Shown here one piece after another: positions 23,559-37,374 of a stretch of 64,000 bases of DNA (position 1 is the stretch's first letter; every line of letters starts with the position of its first letter). Source of the stretch: Prochilodus magdalenae. Taxonomy: Eukaryota > Chordata > Actinopteri > Characiformes > Prochilodontidae. The notes below the pieces were generated by a model, which searched no databases, was not told where the DNA came from, and saw only the letters and a program-made list of their open reading frames with translations. The DNA is taken from positions 224,001-288,000 of the forward strand of contig JAMWET010000019.1 of the NCBI GenBank assembly GCA_024036415.1, in the 5' to 3' direction. The position numbers and the translations under genes are program-made.

Positions 23559-25733
23559 CTCAAGATACAACAGCTTTCTTAGCTTTGATTTATACCTGGC
23601 ATAGTTCTATCGTAGGGTGGATCAAATGTGTTTTATATTTCGTCGTCCCATCAGGCTAACGTTGTCATTATAGCACATTCATTGTCATTTCCAAACTACC
23701 TGCTTTTAAGCTACAGCAACATAGGTTAGCTGGATAGCGCAGCATTTTGAACTGAAGACTGTTCAGTCGTGTCTCCAAACATGAATACATTAGGTTGAAT
23801 AGAGCATTTGCCTCTCTGTGGAACTTGTTTACCCTGGCAGCAGTTGCTACCATTTACATACCCTACCATACAGGTTTGTGGTAGGTGCATGAATGTCTAT
23901 TAGACTAGCAAACGGGTGTTTCAGGGAAGATTGGTATTAATAGGATGTGGAGTAGTGTTACATTTCTGAAAGACCGAAACTAGATTGCTTCAGTTCTTAG
24001 TTCAGTTTGATTTTTTTTTGTACTGTAGCCAGTAACTCTAAAATTAAAATGTTTCTTTCACGGTAAACTCTGCTGCTATGGTTAGTAGATACCTGTTGAG
24101 TATGTTACACCAGCCACTGTCAGATAGCGAAAGAGGACATGAAAGACAGAGAGGAGGAGATAGACCTGCTGAGTGCTCAGTGGCTAAGAGCTTGTTTCTG
24201 AGCTCATTTACGGGATGTGAGGAAAGCAGAGGCACCAGTTTCATTTTTGCAGATGTTTTGGATTTATTGAACTTGTTACGTATTCTGTAATTGCACATAT
24301 GCTGCAACTTGCACTTGTTTCGCAATCTTGCAAACCCCACTGTTGCTTGTTGTTGGAGCCTTGCTGCTTTCATCACTCAGTGTGGCCAAAAACGTCAACA
24401 GGTGGTGACGTGAACTTCAGAATTCAGCAACTTGCTGCGGCATCTGCACAGCAGGCAACTGATTCCCAGATCGTTCCCCTATGGCCGTCTCTACTAGTGG
24501 ACTGAGGGTGATTTCACACAAAGTTCTTTTTCTTTGTACTGAGAGTTTAGTCAACTTGGTACATTTGGGCAATTTTGTAAGCTGTTGCTGAGTCCTGGTG
24601 TGGTCCACAGAAATGATGCCTGACCCTCCTGAAAACAGTGGTCAGGCATTTGCTTATTGTAAAACAAGAGCTGCCCAGAAAAGAACCTCAATGAAACAAG
24701 CACTAATTTCCCTCATTCATTTTCTTTGGTAAAAGCATAATATTCCAGTGAACTGCAGTTTTCTTTTTATTAGCTGTAGAACAATGATAGCGTCCCACAA
24801 AACACACAGCAGCGTGGAAAAATGCACATTGGGCCTCATTCACCAATACCAGTATAAAGTTTTCTCTGAAATATGTTTTTGAGAAAAGTCCTAACAAAAG
24901 AGCTACTAAACCCCATAATGTTCACACAGTAAGGAGAACATGCTGAACCTCAGAATCTTCATGAAGCTGGGTTTCTTCTAAAGAGTGATTGGTAAATAAT
25001 GACCGTGTTAGTCTGTCTCTTGCACAATCTGATGCATTAAATGTTACTGAAATGGAATAAATAGACTGAAAACTTCTTAATCTTGTTAAACAAAACCGAC
25101 GTTGACAGCTTTTTCCTTTGGGACCAGCATTTGTAGTCGGAAATTATGGTTGTGGTAATCTGTTATCAATGACAATACATGTTACCATAGCGCTCAATCC
25201 CAGTAATATCCTACTGTGGCTTAAAAATCATGATGATAACATCCTGGGGGGCCTTTGATGATTCCCAAATTCAAAAAAATGTTGACCACAAAAAGTCAAT
25301 CTGTAGTTCTGAAGAACTGTTTCCATGTGAAACACACCTGCAGTATTGGAACACTCCCCTGAAGCATTCTGAGAATCAGTCCTGGGTCCACACGGACGAA
25401 GTAGGAAAACTACCTGTCCTGAATGTTCATTGCCACGGCCTTCTGTGTTCACTCTCTCTGTAGGCTGTGTGAGAATCTGTTCCTTGTATCCTATGGGCTC
25501 TGTTCTGTGACTTTTGAGTCTTCTCGGATCCATGTTTAAATTAGCCCTAGTTTCCTCTGACCGAACTGCCTTGAATTGTTCATTCCCCTCAGACACGGAG
25601 TACCTGCTGTTATGCCTTTGGTTTGGCCTGTGTAAACGAATGTCTGCTGGTGGATTCGGCACCCCTTCTGCTCTGTCAGGCTGCCCCAGGGTTGAACTTT
25701 CATATTTTAAACTGTGTGTGTGTGTGTCCTTAG

Positions 25734-25896
25734 GTTCAGCCGTAGAGGACTGTAGCTGTGCAGCAGGGCTGAAAGATGTGCGATGGGATGGTAGCGTGTG
25801 AGACGCCAGTTTGGGGCACACGCTCACACACTCTGGTTGCCGTGGCGCTGCAGCTGTTCCTCTTCCTCAGCACGACCCCTACAGCCCAAGCCACAG
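25734..25896 (+). CDS. susd6: susd6 exon 2: 5' UTR end, start codon, signal peptide
   Basis: Acceptor tgtccttag|GTTCAG and donor CCACAG|GTAAGA. The ATG at 25776 opens [14 protein letters not shown], and the hydrophobic stretch [12 protein letters not shown] follows. An in-frame Met at residue 5 is an alternative start. The exon ends one base into codon 41. Confidence 0.92.
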
Positions 25897-28277
25897 GTAA
25901 GAGCAGCAGTTTCTTCTCACTCTTCCTACACCTCATTTATTCAGCAGCAAGTGTTCACAAAGCCTGAAAAAAAGAGGGCGAGGGGGTCGGTGGGGTGGGA
26001 GGAAGAACGGTGTGTCTGTTCTGAAAATCTGGTCTTGCTGATTGTAAAACAGTCGATCCAAAATATTTTGTCTCTTGATTCGTGTAGTGTAGAGTACCAG
26101 CCCTCAGGCTGTATGGATTCTCTGCATACTTGCCATTGGCCTGTGACCTAGGTGATCCTATCAGCGACCAGGGCTACAGATGCAGGTGTACACAGGGGAA
26201 TGCATTGCGATACAGTCACTAAAACCACCTTTGAAGGTGGTTGGGAATGTGTATGACGCACAGCATTTGTGGTGTGAGTGGTAGAGGGTCCTGAGGCACC
26301 TTGATGCACCCCTGACCTCAGCGCCAAACCGCACAATAGTCTCCATCAGCGCAGAATAGATGAAATCTTGGTAGCTTCTATTCTTGTCTGTTCTGCCGTG
26401 TCTTCTGGTGTAGCACGTTCGGCAATCTGAACATTTGTAACAGCCTTTACATTTACATAAACTTGTAGCACATTTCTGTCTGACCGTAAGAGCTGTGAGA
26501 CACTGACATAGCGAATAGGGGAACATGGATACCCTTGACTCTCAGTATTTTGTGTTACTGTGTCAGTTCTTCAGAACACAATATAGATATTTCATATTTT
26601 GCTTGCAAAGACTAGTGGCAGACAGCGGTTCACCACGAGACAGCAATGTTGTAGTCTATCTTTAGCCGTTATCATGACGGGCATCAACCTTAGCCGTGCA
26701 CGAATTCAGGTTTTCTGGAGTCGGCTCTGACTCTCGACTCCTTCTGCTGTAATTGATGGAATCATCTGCTAGTTTACCCTCCTCTGAGTAGCTTTCAATA
26801 TAATGATACAACAAAATTCTTCTTATTTCACAGAAGGAGGGGTGAGGGGAAGTTGGGTTTGATCTTGTTCCTCTTCTTAAGAAGCTTTGAGCTCATCAGC
26901 CTCTTATGTGACTTTTGTGGCCCATCTTTAGTGTTGCAGCAGCTATCTTTAATGTAGCTGCAGCACTATTTAAGGTGGAATGGGAATTTCAGTAAGAAGC
27001 TGGTAAAATCTTGTTCTGGGAGTAATAACTGCTGCTTTTCATAAAGTTGTGTAGAAATGTAATGAAGATGTATAGAAAATGTCTGCTCACTGCAGCTGTT
27101 AAGCAGCGCTGGTGTTCTTAAAAGCCAGTAATTAAACTCTCACGGCGCTAACCCTGACTCTGTCCTGCTTTATGCTCACTCCTATCAAAAAACGTCTCTA
27201 AAGCTGATTACAATAATTACATTACTCCAAGCTTTAGGACTCATTGGGAGAGTTGATGGCCAAGCGCTGACCCCGATTCCCAGACGACACTTTGAAATCG
27301 ACTCCATCACTAGTAACAATCATGTGACATGCGAGTCTCACTGTCCAATTCTGAGCAGATCACTCCCAGTTCCCGACAGGACCTGACTTTATAAATGTGA
27401 GTTTAATCATCTGATACTGCCATATAGAGGGAGATGTTGTGATGTAAAATGTATCAACATTGCTTAGTGATGGCTGCCAGGCCGTTTAGTGGTTGTTGTG
27501 TATATAGCCAGTGGAAGGAAAGTGGTGATCTCTGGAAATACAGCGTTCACGGTTTGGATTAAGTTGAGGATTTGGGAGTTTTTGCACGTGTAAAATCCGA
27601 GGACTTGTTTTTGACCATGCTGGATTAGGGGTCTTTGTTTACACTGTGGGTTCACCGCATATGTGCAGCAGCACTGATGGTTGGTGATGACACAGACAGA
27701 GAAGACAGCATGTGGTTTGGAAGGTGTCCTTGTTTCTGTATCTCTCTCTCTCTACCCTCCCCCTCTCCGTCTCCCCCTTCTGTCCCTGTCCCTGCCTCTC
27801 TGTGCTGCTAAGTCTTTCTGTCTGTCTTTACTTGTGTTTCTTTCTCCTTGTCTCTTTGTTTTTCTACAGTCTGTCTCCCTCTCTGCCTCTTTCCCTCCCT
27901 CCATTAACAGATGTCCTTGCAGGAAGGCGTGTGCTGTTTATTTCGGGGGGCGTGGTGTGATGCCCCGGCTGACCTGTCGTATTTGTGTTCAGACCACGTA
28001 AATTCTCCTTTTTAGTGTGACATTCTTAAAATAGCACTAATTCAGTGTTCTGGTACGCCTTGCTGTCTTTGTTCAGCACGCGTGGATTCACAATGGCTCC
28101 AGCCCGTCTCGGCCTTATGTAAGATGATTGAGTCACCAGGAGAGCCACAAAGCGTGAAAAGAGGATGGAGATGGAGAAATAAAGAACAGAGGGAGAATAC
28201 AAATAGTTTAATGCCTATGTTACTGCTGTAGTAGCTTTAACCCAGAACTCTAGACTGTAGAGGAAGGAGAGTGTTTC

Positions 28278-28315
<38 letters not shown>

Positions 28316-29795
28316 GGGGGGAGGGGGAGTGTAGGAGAGTTTGAGTGTGAGAGCAAGAGCATAAATTTAGCCATGTGCTACCAAATGACAACAGGATGAC
28401 CACAAGTTTGGGCAAGCTATGAAAATGGATTTGCTTTTGGTTTCTGCGGTTTATTGTAACATTGGTTTGGCTTAAGGGCATGATCAAATAGTAATTTAGA
28501 AAAAGGATCAATAAATCAAAGATTAGTAAAAATGTATTAATAAAAGTTATTAATAAATATAATTTTTTAAATATATAAAAATAGGCTTTTTTCATTATTA
28601 CATACAGTATATCTAGCAGCAAACTGTATGGTATTTTCACACAGACAGTGTTTACATATAATAAAAAAAATTGCCAGGTTTTGATGCATCATTAACATTT
28701 CATCCTCTCTGGCTGGTTGTCACTGGCTGTTTTAGCAGGATGGGCTGTTTTAGCAGGATGGGCTGTTAGCCACTATTTGTGTTTGAATTGCACAAGCTAA
28801 AAGAATAATAGGCACGCAGGTTCTGAATGCATTTGTTCCCTCTTTGTCTTCTTCCTGTGTCCTTTATGTGTTGGATTTTTTAATTTGAAGGTTTCAGTGT
28901 AAAAATCAACAACATTAAACTGAATTTTCCATGTTTGCCAGAACAGTAGTTTAATTCCCATGCTCTGTGTGTAAAAGTACTTCTTTTGCCAATCTTCTTT
29001 TGTCTGCCCAAAAGCAAACATTTGTTTATCTAGCTAGATGCTAGCAAATCAGCTGCCTTGTCTGTAAACTGTGATTTCATTTAGCCTGAAAAATCTGTTT
29101 TGGCTGGAACTATAAAAAACCTTTTATATTCTTTTATAGTTTTGCACACATGTATCCTTTTATCTATTAGTCTGTTTTAGTTGTAGCACAGATTTGACAA
29201 TTGTCAGCGCCTACATGTCATCCAAATCGTCATTTCCTGGCAGCGTAGGCAGTTCTTGCCCCCATGGAGTGAAGAAACCCACCAGGCTCTCTGACGACAG
29301 CCAATGGAAATGCCCCAGGGAAGGGAATGAAATGTCCATGTGTATATAGCATGAGTGTGCGTATTTGTGTGCCGAGTTTGTGAGAGGCCTTGGTTTATAG
29401 TGTTGCGTCATTGTTCAGCCTTTTCGCTTTATCCTTCCTAAAGGCTGTATTCCCACTTTGCCTCATCCCCTCAGCCTGCCGAATTCAAGCACATCCAGTA
29501 ATCCCCTGACAGGCTCTAAAGAATGGCTTCTGTGGCTCTGAGAGCCATATGAATATTAAATCCACAAATGCCATTATGGCAGTATTGGATTATGTGGCAA
29601 AGGTTTTTTTTTAATCACATCCCAGTATATAAACGGAGCTCAGCAAAGCAGCTGAGTGAATCTTGTAGACTGTATAGTGTGCTTGTTTGTTTGGGCAACA
29701 TTGTGGTATTCTTGGCTTTAATTTGTGGTTTGTCCAGGTACTTGCTTATCTGTTATGAGTGTGACAGTATCTATAAGACCTTGAACTCTTGGACC

Positions 29796-29844
<49 letters not shown>

Positions 29845-32800
29845 ATTGCTGGGAATATTGTGCTACGAACAGTTACGAAATACGTCTGAGAGTTCATATT
29901 CGGCCTCTGGAGGGGCTTGTAAAGAGCATATGAATCAGATAGCTGTGCTAGACAGACAGAGAAGTGAAGTTTGAATGTTCTGCTTTTGCTAAACAAACCA
30001 AAAGCAGAAGCCTCCCTGGCTGACGACAGTTTTGGCGGATGCAAATGTCCAGATGTGATCAAAGGCTTACCATTCACACGCAGAGCTGTTTCTACAGTGG
30101 TCCAGACAGCATTGCGAACACTCATGGGCAAAGAGTTCAAATGCAGAACTACTGTACTTTCACCAGTGCCAGTGCCATCCTTTGTTATTCCTAGTTTCCG
30201 CTACTGTTGGCACGATGTGACCAATAGTAAACTGAAATCTTCATACAATGCTAGCGCCGGTTAGGGGTTTTATGATCTTAGCCTTTCTGTGTATATTTAG
30301 GGTAAGTGTACTTTAGATGTACGTGTTTTGGAAAGACAGGAAGTGGCGTGAGTTCAGCTGTAGCAGGTCTGGCGTGTGTGAAAGGAAAGCAGTTCCCTGT
30401 GGACTGTGGAGTGCAGTAATCTTTTTTTTTTTTTTTTCCCCCCCACTCTCCCTCCTCCCACTCTTCCAACTCTGTTCTTTATCTTAAGGGAGATTTGTGC
30501 AGTTGTTCCGGCTCACCTAAAGTTATATAATCAATTACTTAAGGTTGAGACATTGAAATTACTAAGCATGTATCATAGAATCTTTCTTATTTAACATTTC
30601 ACTTCCGATACTTGAATCATTTGACTTCACAAACAGCCGAATAATGCAGGCCCTTTTCTCAGGTCTCATTTCCTCTGGAGCAGAAATGTGGACTGCAGTC
30701 ATGATCGTTTCGGTTTTTGTTGGTTGTGTGCAGCTATCGAAGTTCAAGCTTGAAGAGCGGTCTGAGAGATGAAATTGCTTCCTAGTTGTTGATACTTCTA
30801 AAGCATCTGACAGAACCAGCGTGTTCTCAAGTAAACAAACATTACTCACCATCGCCCTTCATAGGTGTTGTAGCACCATTCAGAGGATTTACTTTATGAT
30901 CCATAACACGTCTCAATAAATGTATTTATGCTTTCTTGTGTTGAATTTCTCTGATCACGACAGATGCACACCTAACAGCTGTGGAAAATCTGACTATGGT
31001 TAGTTCAAATTATTGCAATCGGATGGTTAGGTAATAATTGTGAAAGGCCTGAAACCACTGAGCTAAATCATCATTGGCAGTAGTTTAGCTAACAGTCTCA
31101 CTGTGTGATTAGACTGAAGGTTTAAGACCTTACATATATGTAAACAGATGGTGGTGCATTTCTTTAACCCACTTTTGTAATACTTTAGATTTTCTTATGG
31201 AAATGGAGAGATTTGAGAGTTGTTTAGCATTTCCTGATAATGGCTAAAATGAAAGCCTCTGCAGCAGAATCAGCCAGTTTCTACTTAATGGGAAAAATCA
31301 GTCTCCGTATTAAAGAGAAATCTACTTTCTGTGTTAATGTATCAGGTCAATTCCAAAATAAGTTCAGGTGTCTAGTGTTCTGTTATTTTAGATTGACACC
31401 CCAGGCCTCATTATTAATACGGTAGTTTTAATTCCCGGTCCTGGGAACCCCATGCAGAGCACATTTTTGTGTTCCTTGCTCAAACACACCTGGTTCAGTT
31501 CAACAGGTAATTGCTAAGCACTTTCAAAAGCTCATTCAGGTGAGCACGGAAAAACACAGAAATGTGCACTGCATGGGGTTCCTAGGGCCAGCTTTGAGAA
31601 CCAGCTGTATAATTGAAAAGGCAAAGAGTAGGAGCTGTTAACGATTCTGTTTGCTTTTTTGCAGTGCCTAGAAAAAGTTTCACTACACACCGGGAGGCAA
31701 AACAACCCAGATGTGGTTTACTGACGAGCATGTTCTTGCACTCTGCACCACTGCAGGAAGTGGCTAGTAGGAGGCAGAAGAACTGCTGTTGCAGACAGGC
31801 CTTGTGGCATGACCTGATAACAAAAGCACGTTTAGTTCACCTAAATAAAATTACAGAATTGATGGAAGATATGTACAGAAAATGCTGGACTAGATATAAG
31901 GCCACAAGGGGGGTGTGGTATGGTGTGTTGTGGTGGGGGGATTCTGATCCATTACATCAACACATCTATCCTGAAATAGCCCCGGAGTGTTATCTGTCTA
32001 GTTCATGTGGTTTAGAAGAACGTTATAGAGGTTTCGCTTGCACATGAAGTACTTGTTTTGAAGCTTGGTGGTTTTTGAATTGGGTTCTGTATTGGCTGGT
32101 ACTCAAGGTTTCAGTATTCGTGTCAGTTAGGTATGTGCATTCTGAATGACTTTGATATTCGGGTATCTGGGAGAGTTAATGTACAGATACGCACTGGATA
32201 ATGGACAGGTGTATATCGTCGCTGTCCAATGAAAAACATGTATCTCCATTTTTGTCCGTTTAGACTTTTATGCATCAAATGAAAGCAGCCACTGCTATTT
32301 ACACACTGTGAGATTTGCATGATGAACAGACCGACTGAAATGGCCCAGAAGTGCTCGGAAGGACGTCTGGTTCCATTGACTTACATTAAAATTGAATGAG
32401 GTTTTTGGCCTCTCCTGTAAAGTTGCCATTTTGGAGATGCTTGTTTTTCTTTGGACAGCGACGATATTTTAGATGATGACACCGGAAGCTGGAATATGAC
32501 ATGTTTTATGACTCAGATACACCCAGAGAAACCTAGTAGGCCGGCCGAGGAGCTAATGAACTAAAGCTAATTGTTGCTGATGGGTGCTTGTCGTCTTCTA
32601 CTCAGAGGATTATGGCCAACGTGTTGACGCATGAGAGGATTTTTTTTTTTCACAGCCTCACTGTTTGTGGCTTTCAGCTGCATTCTTAACAAAGCACTTA
32701 TAACAACATGATGAGACATAAATAACCAAAAAACTATTTCAGTATAAGAAAACTAGCACTTTAAATAGTTAGCTAAGTACTCGAGCACCTTTGCATATTC

Positions 32801-34745
32801 CTTCTTTACATATTTGTTTATTTATTATGCAAAGTCAGCAGGTATGTGATGACATCATAACTAGAACAGAAGAAAGGAACGCTTCGCACCAAGCGACTGT
32901 ATAAATCTGACTGTAAAGATGAGTGACGAAACGAAACTCCTCAGATCCCTTGAGCATCGCCTGCTCCACGAGCCTTAGATCGCCTTGCTAGCCACCCTAA
33001 GCACCCTTTCCGAAACGCACGTCCACCGTAGAAGTCTGGCAAGCCCGAGAAATGTAAAGTGCTCTAGCTCAGCGAAAATAAGAGTAACAGACTTTAAAGT
33101 TAATGAGATTATATGGCGTTATGCCACGTCAGGCTTAATGTAGACTCTGGGAAACTGGCGATAATGCTCAGTATCTGATCTTTGAAGCCCTGTAGATCAG
33201 TGGAGAAACGTTAGAACAGCCAAACTCCACAGGTCAGTAGAGCGTGACATGCCCTTTCCAGTGAGCCTTGCGAGCTTTTCAGGAAACCAGAGATGATCTA
33301 CCGATGACCCTGAAATCATTAGTCTCCTCACCTGTTGTCCATCCTTTTTAGTGTCACGATCACGAGCCGACATGTCAGCTAGTTGTAGACACAACAATGC
33401 CATCAAAAATCAAATCATACTTCCGGTTCTGAATACCGAGGTAGGGTTACAGTTTGCCTAGTGTGTAAGGAAGTAGGTTTTACACAGGGGTAAAAATTAC
33501 AAACTCAGCGGTTTCTCAGCAAAAAAAAAAAATGTCCCACAAGAGTGGGAACAGTCCCCAGCAGTCCCACTTCAATGTTTGGTCTGGTAAAAGGAGAAGT
33601 GTAACTTTTTTATTTTGTTTATTAATTGTTTCCTCTTTTTCTGTCGGGCTGTGGCTGAAAATCACTTTCAAACCAGGGGTCCAGACATGGCCCTAAAAGG
33701 ACCTGGGATCATTCGGGGTTTATGTTTCGCTACGGTGCTCCCTGGCTAGCGTCTCACTGTGCTGGGAAAGTGCTGCGGGATCAGGGTCAGGTGAGGTCAC
33801 GCACAGCAGAACCTCTGAGCGCCAGCCAGCCAGCCACCCACCGCAGCAGCCTTTCAGCAGCTGCAACCAGCATGTTTATCAGCCGAGCAGGGGGGAGGCC
33901 CGCTCCTGTCTCGATTGAGCACTTATTGTGCCATGCGCTTAATCAAGCTGCCTTTTAACGACCTTCCACAAAAGGAGCTCATGGGCTATTAAACACAATC
34001 GCTTCTCAATGAGTTAATACTGTTTGTGCTGCTGGCAAGAGAGCAGGACATGCTTATGGTTTAATGTGTTGTTAATGGTACACGTTTATTTGTGTCTACC
34101 ATTTCCAGGATTTTAACTGATTTCCCTGTTACAGTAGTCCCGACTCGCAGGTTTTGGAAGGTGGAGTGGTTGTGCTTACTCTTTACTTAAACTGGAAGTC
34201 AGTGAGCAGGAGGTGCAGCAGCTGCCCATTGACTTCTGTTAGTCTGGGTGTGTCTGATTGTCTATCATTTACAGAGAGAGTAAACAGTGTCTGAACACAG
34301 CTTGGTTGTGTTGCGTGTTAATGCAAATATTTGGTGTTCAGGCTTTGTTCCTGCCCTGCCAGGCTTTATTTAAGAGGTTGCTGATCTTGAGCTTGATTCT
34401 CTTTGGAGCTCCAGACCAGATGGGGTGATTTGAGGTTCTGCTCTGCAATCAGGGGAAGGAGTTTTAAATGAGTCAGGATTTCAGTTTGGGAAATGACTCT
34501 TTCTAATACGATTCCAAATATAGTTTCTTCTTCTGTCTGTTCTCCTCTCTCTCCCTTCTCCTCCACCAAATCCCCCCTCATCTCCCTCAATCTGTCTGTC
34601 TGTCTCTCTCTGTGTCTGTCTCTCTCTCTCTCTGTGTCTGTCTCTCTCTCTCTCTCTGTGTCTGTCTCTCTCTCTCTCTCTGTGTCTGTCTCTCTCTCTC
34701 TCTGAGTCTGTCTCTCTCTCTCTCTGAGTCTGTCTCTCTCTCTGT

Positions 34746-34783
<38 letters not shown>

Positions 34784-37285
34784 CTGTCTTTCTCTCTCTT
34801 TGTGTCTGTCTGTCTCTCTCTCTCTCTCGCTCTCTGCTCTCTGTCTCTCGCTCTGTCTCTCTCTCACTCTTTCTTTTTCTTACTTTCTCACTTTGACCAG
34901 CCCTTTCTCCCCCATTCTTTTTTTTCTCCTCTATTTAATCTCAATCTCTCTCTTTTCTTTCTCTCTTTCGCTCTCTTTCTTTTTCTCATTCTTTCTTTCT
35001 TTCTTTCTTTCTGTCTTTTTTTCTCTCTCACGTTTGGGAAATGACTCTTTCTAATACGATTCCAAATATAGTTTCTTCTTCTGTCTGTTCTCCTCTCTCT
35101 CCCTTCTCCCCCACCAAATCCCCCCTCATCTCCCTCAATGTGTCTGTCTGTCTCTCTCTGTGTCTGTCTCTCTCTCTCTCTGAGTCTGTCTCTCTCTCTC
35201 TCTCTGAGTCTGTCTCTCTCTCTCTCTCTGAGTCTGTCTCTCTCTCTCTCTCTGAGTCTGTCTCTCTCTCTCTCTCTGAGTCTGTCTCTCTCTCTCTCTC
35301 TGAGTCTGTCTCTCTCTCTCTCTGTGTGTCTGTCTCTCTCTCTCTCTGTGTGTCTGTCTCTCTCTCTCTGTGTGTGTCTGTCTCTCTCTGTGTGTGTCTG
35401 TCTCTCTCTCTGTGTGTCTGTCTCTCTCTCTCTGTGTGTCTGTCTCTCTGTGTGTCTGTCTCTCTCTCTTTGTGTCTGTCTCTCTGTCTCTCTCTCTCTG
35501 TCTGTCTCTGTCTCTCTCGCTCTCTCTGTCTCTCTCTCACTCTTTCTTTTTCTTTCTTTCTCACTTTGACCAGCCCTTTTCCCCCATTCTTTTTTTCTCC
35601 TCTATTTAATCCCAATCTCTCTCTTTTCTTTCTCTCTTTCGCTCTCTTTCTTTTTCTCATTCTTTCTTTCTGTCTTTTTTCTCTCTCACTTTGACCATCA
35701 TATTTGTTTCTTTGTTTGTTTGTTTCTTTCTCTCTTTCTTTTTCTCTTTCATTCTAACTTTGACCAGCCCTTTCTTTCTCCCTCTTTCTTTTCCCCCCTC
35801 TCCTCTCCTATTTAATTCCAATCTCTCTTTCTCTAGCTCTCTACTTTCTTCACTCACCAGTAGGCAAAATCCTGCTTTGTTCATGGAATGAGAGCAGCAG
35901 TTTTCCTGTACCTCAGGATTGCCTCTGCATGTCTCGCCAGCGTTCTTGTGAAACGTTTTGCCGTCACTGGCCGTTCTTCATGACTCACAGTGTGAAAGAA
36001 ATGTTCCAGCACATAACGCCACACCCTGAACGCATACAATACTCCAGCTTTCGTTTTAAGGAAGTAATGTTCCGAGGACCTTCCAAACAATAGTGTGAAG
36101 GGGAGCAGTGAGTGGCTGTCCTGTTTCTTCATGAGGAATGTGAAAGGCTCTGTGTGGATAGCGCTGTAGGCAGGCTCCCTGTGTGCGCTGGCTCTGCCGT
36201 GGTGAGGGCTTTGCCACATAACGTGACTGCAGCCCGCTGCTGCTGCTGCTGGCAAGAGATAAGCAGGCAGATGGACAGGAATCGGACACGTGGTGGGATT
36301 TTTTTTTTTTTCTTTTTTTTTTTTTTTTAAGTTTATGTAATTGATAGCTGTTGTGAGCATTATCCAGAAGACGTTTATCGTATGCCAGCAAGGCGCAGTT
36401 CAGTTGAATTTTGTTCCTTTATTTCCATACAAACTCATTTTATTAGGCATGCAGTGATCTGCTGCCTCTTATTTCCTCATGCCTCCTTCTCAGTTACACT
36501 CCTCTAATGTTTATAAACAAGTGCCACTCCTGTTCTCTTTAGAGAATGCAGCTCCAAGCATAACATAATCTAGGGCTATTTCTACAGTTAATTATCGGCA
36601 GGATAAAAGTACAATATAAATTGTCACTGTTTCTCAAGGAATTCCTCTTTCATAACAAACCCCAACCCCCACTCCCCCCAATCTAAATCGCTTTAGTGTG
36701 GGGGCTGTCTGAACACAGCTGCTGTGGATTACCCAGGGAGTTGCACTGTGTAACAGTTAGCTTAGCGAGCAGGCTACAGGCCCAAGCGGTGGGCTTTTTG
36801 CTGTTAGCATTATTACAGTCTCGCTAGAATATAGGCTTGACTAAGCAGAGCCTAGTTTAGATAATTAAAACCTAGGTGTAGATGAAGAAGGGGTAGATGG
36901 TTAAAACTTTAGACAGTGCAAGATGTGAGCGAGGGACAGAAAGCTGGTCAGGTTCTGTGGTTCTGTCATGTTGGTACTTCCCTCCCCTGACCAAGGCCTT
37001 GGAAACACACATTGACTGTGCCTTGTTGTCTGCCTCGAAGCCAAAAAGTGCCCAAATTGGTGACATAACATTTGGTGTAGGATGTATATTAACAGGCATT
37101 GCTGAATCGAATGATGGCAACTGGCTAGAGTCAAGGCTAGGGACATTATCGTACAGAAGTAGTGTGTTCTCTGTCAGCTAGCAAAATCGACCTTCCAGCT
37201 GTTTACGTTCTGCTTTTGTTCTTTGTGTATGTCTCCAGAAGCACTTAAACATAGGTCGGAAGAGAGTCGGTAATAATAAACAATG

Positions 37286-37374
<89 letters not shown>

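Larger units (their letters stand above)
16894..25733 (+). other. susd6: susd6 intron 1
   Basis: 8.8 kb with no supportable coding region. It contains a perfect-sized hairpin MITE (17347-17477), a TTAA-bounded repeat (about 18071-18380), a SINE-like block (about 18575-18790), a fish-type dispersed repeat (about 19220-19560), a TG tract (22711-22762) and a TTA tract (23521-23555). 19560-22700 and 23560-25730 look like ordinary unique intron. Confidence 0.75.

Noticed and set aside
26161..26526. Cys-rich minus-strand reading in susd6 intron 2
   Set aside because: No domain pattern, no splice or promoter context; chance reading.
34481..35884. Ser/Leu-rich and Arg/Glu-rich readings
   Set aside because: Low-complexity frames of the CT-rich block on both strands; the Arg/Glu pattern resembles coiled-coil proteins only because of AG repetition.
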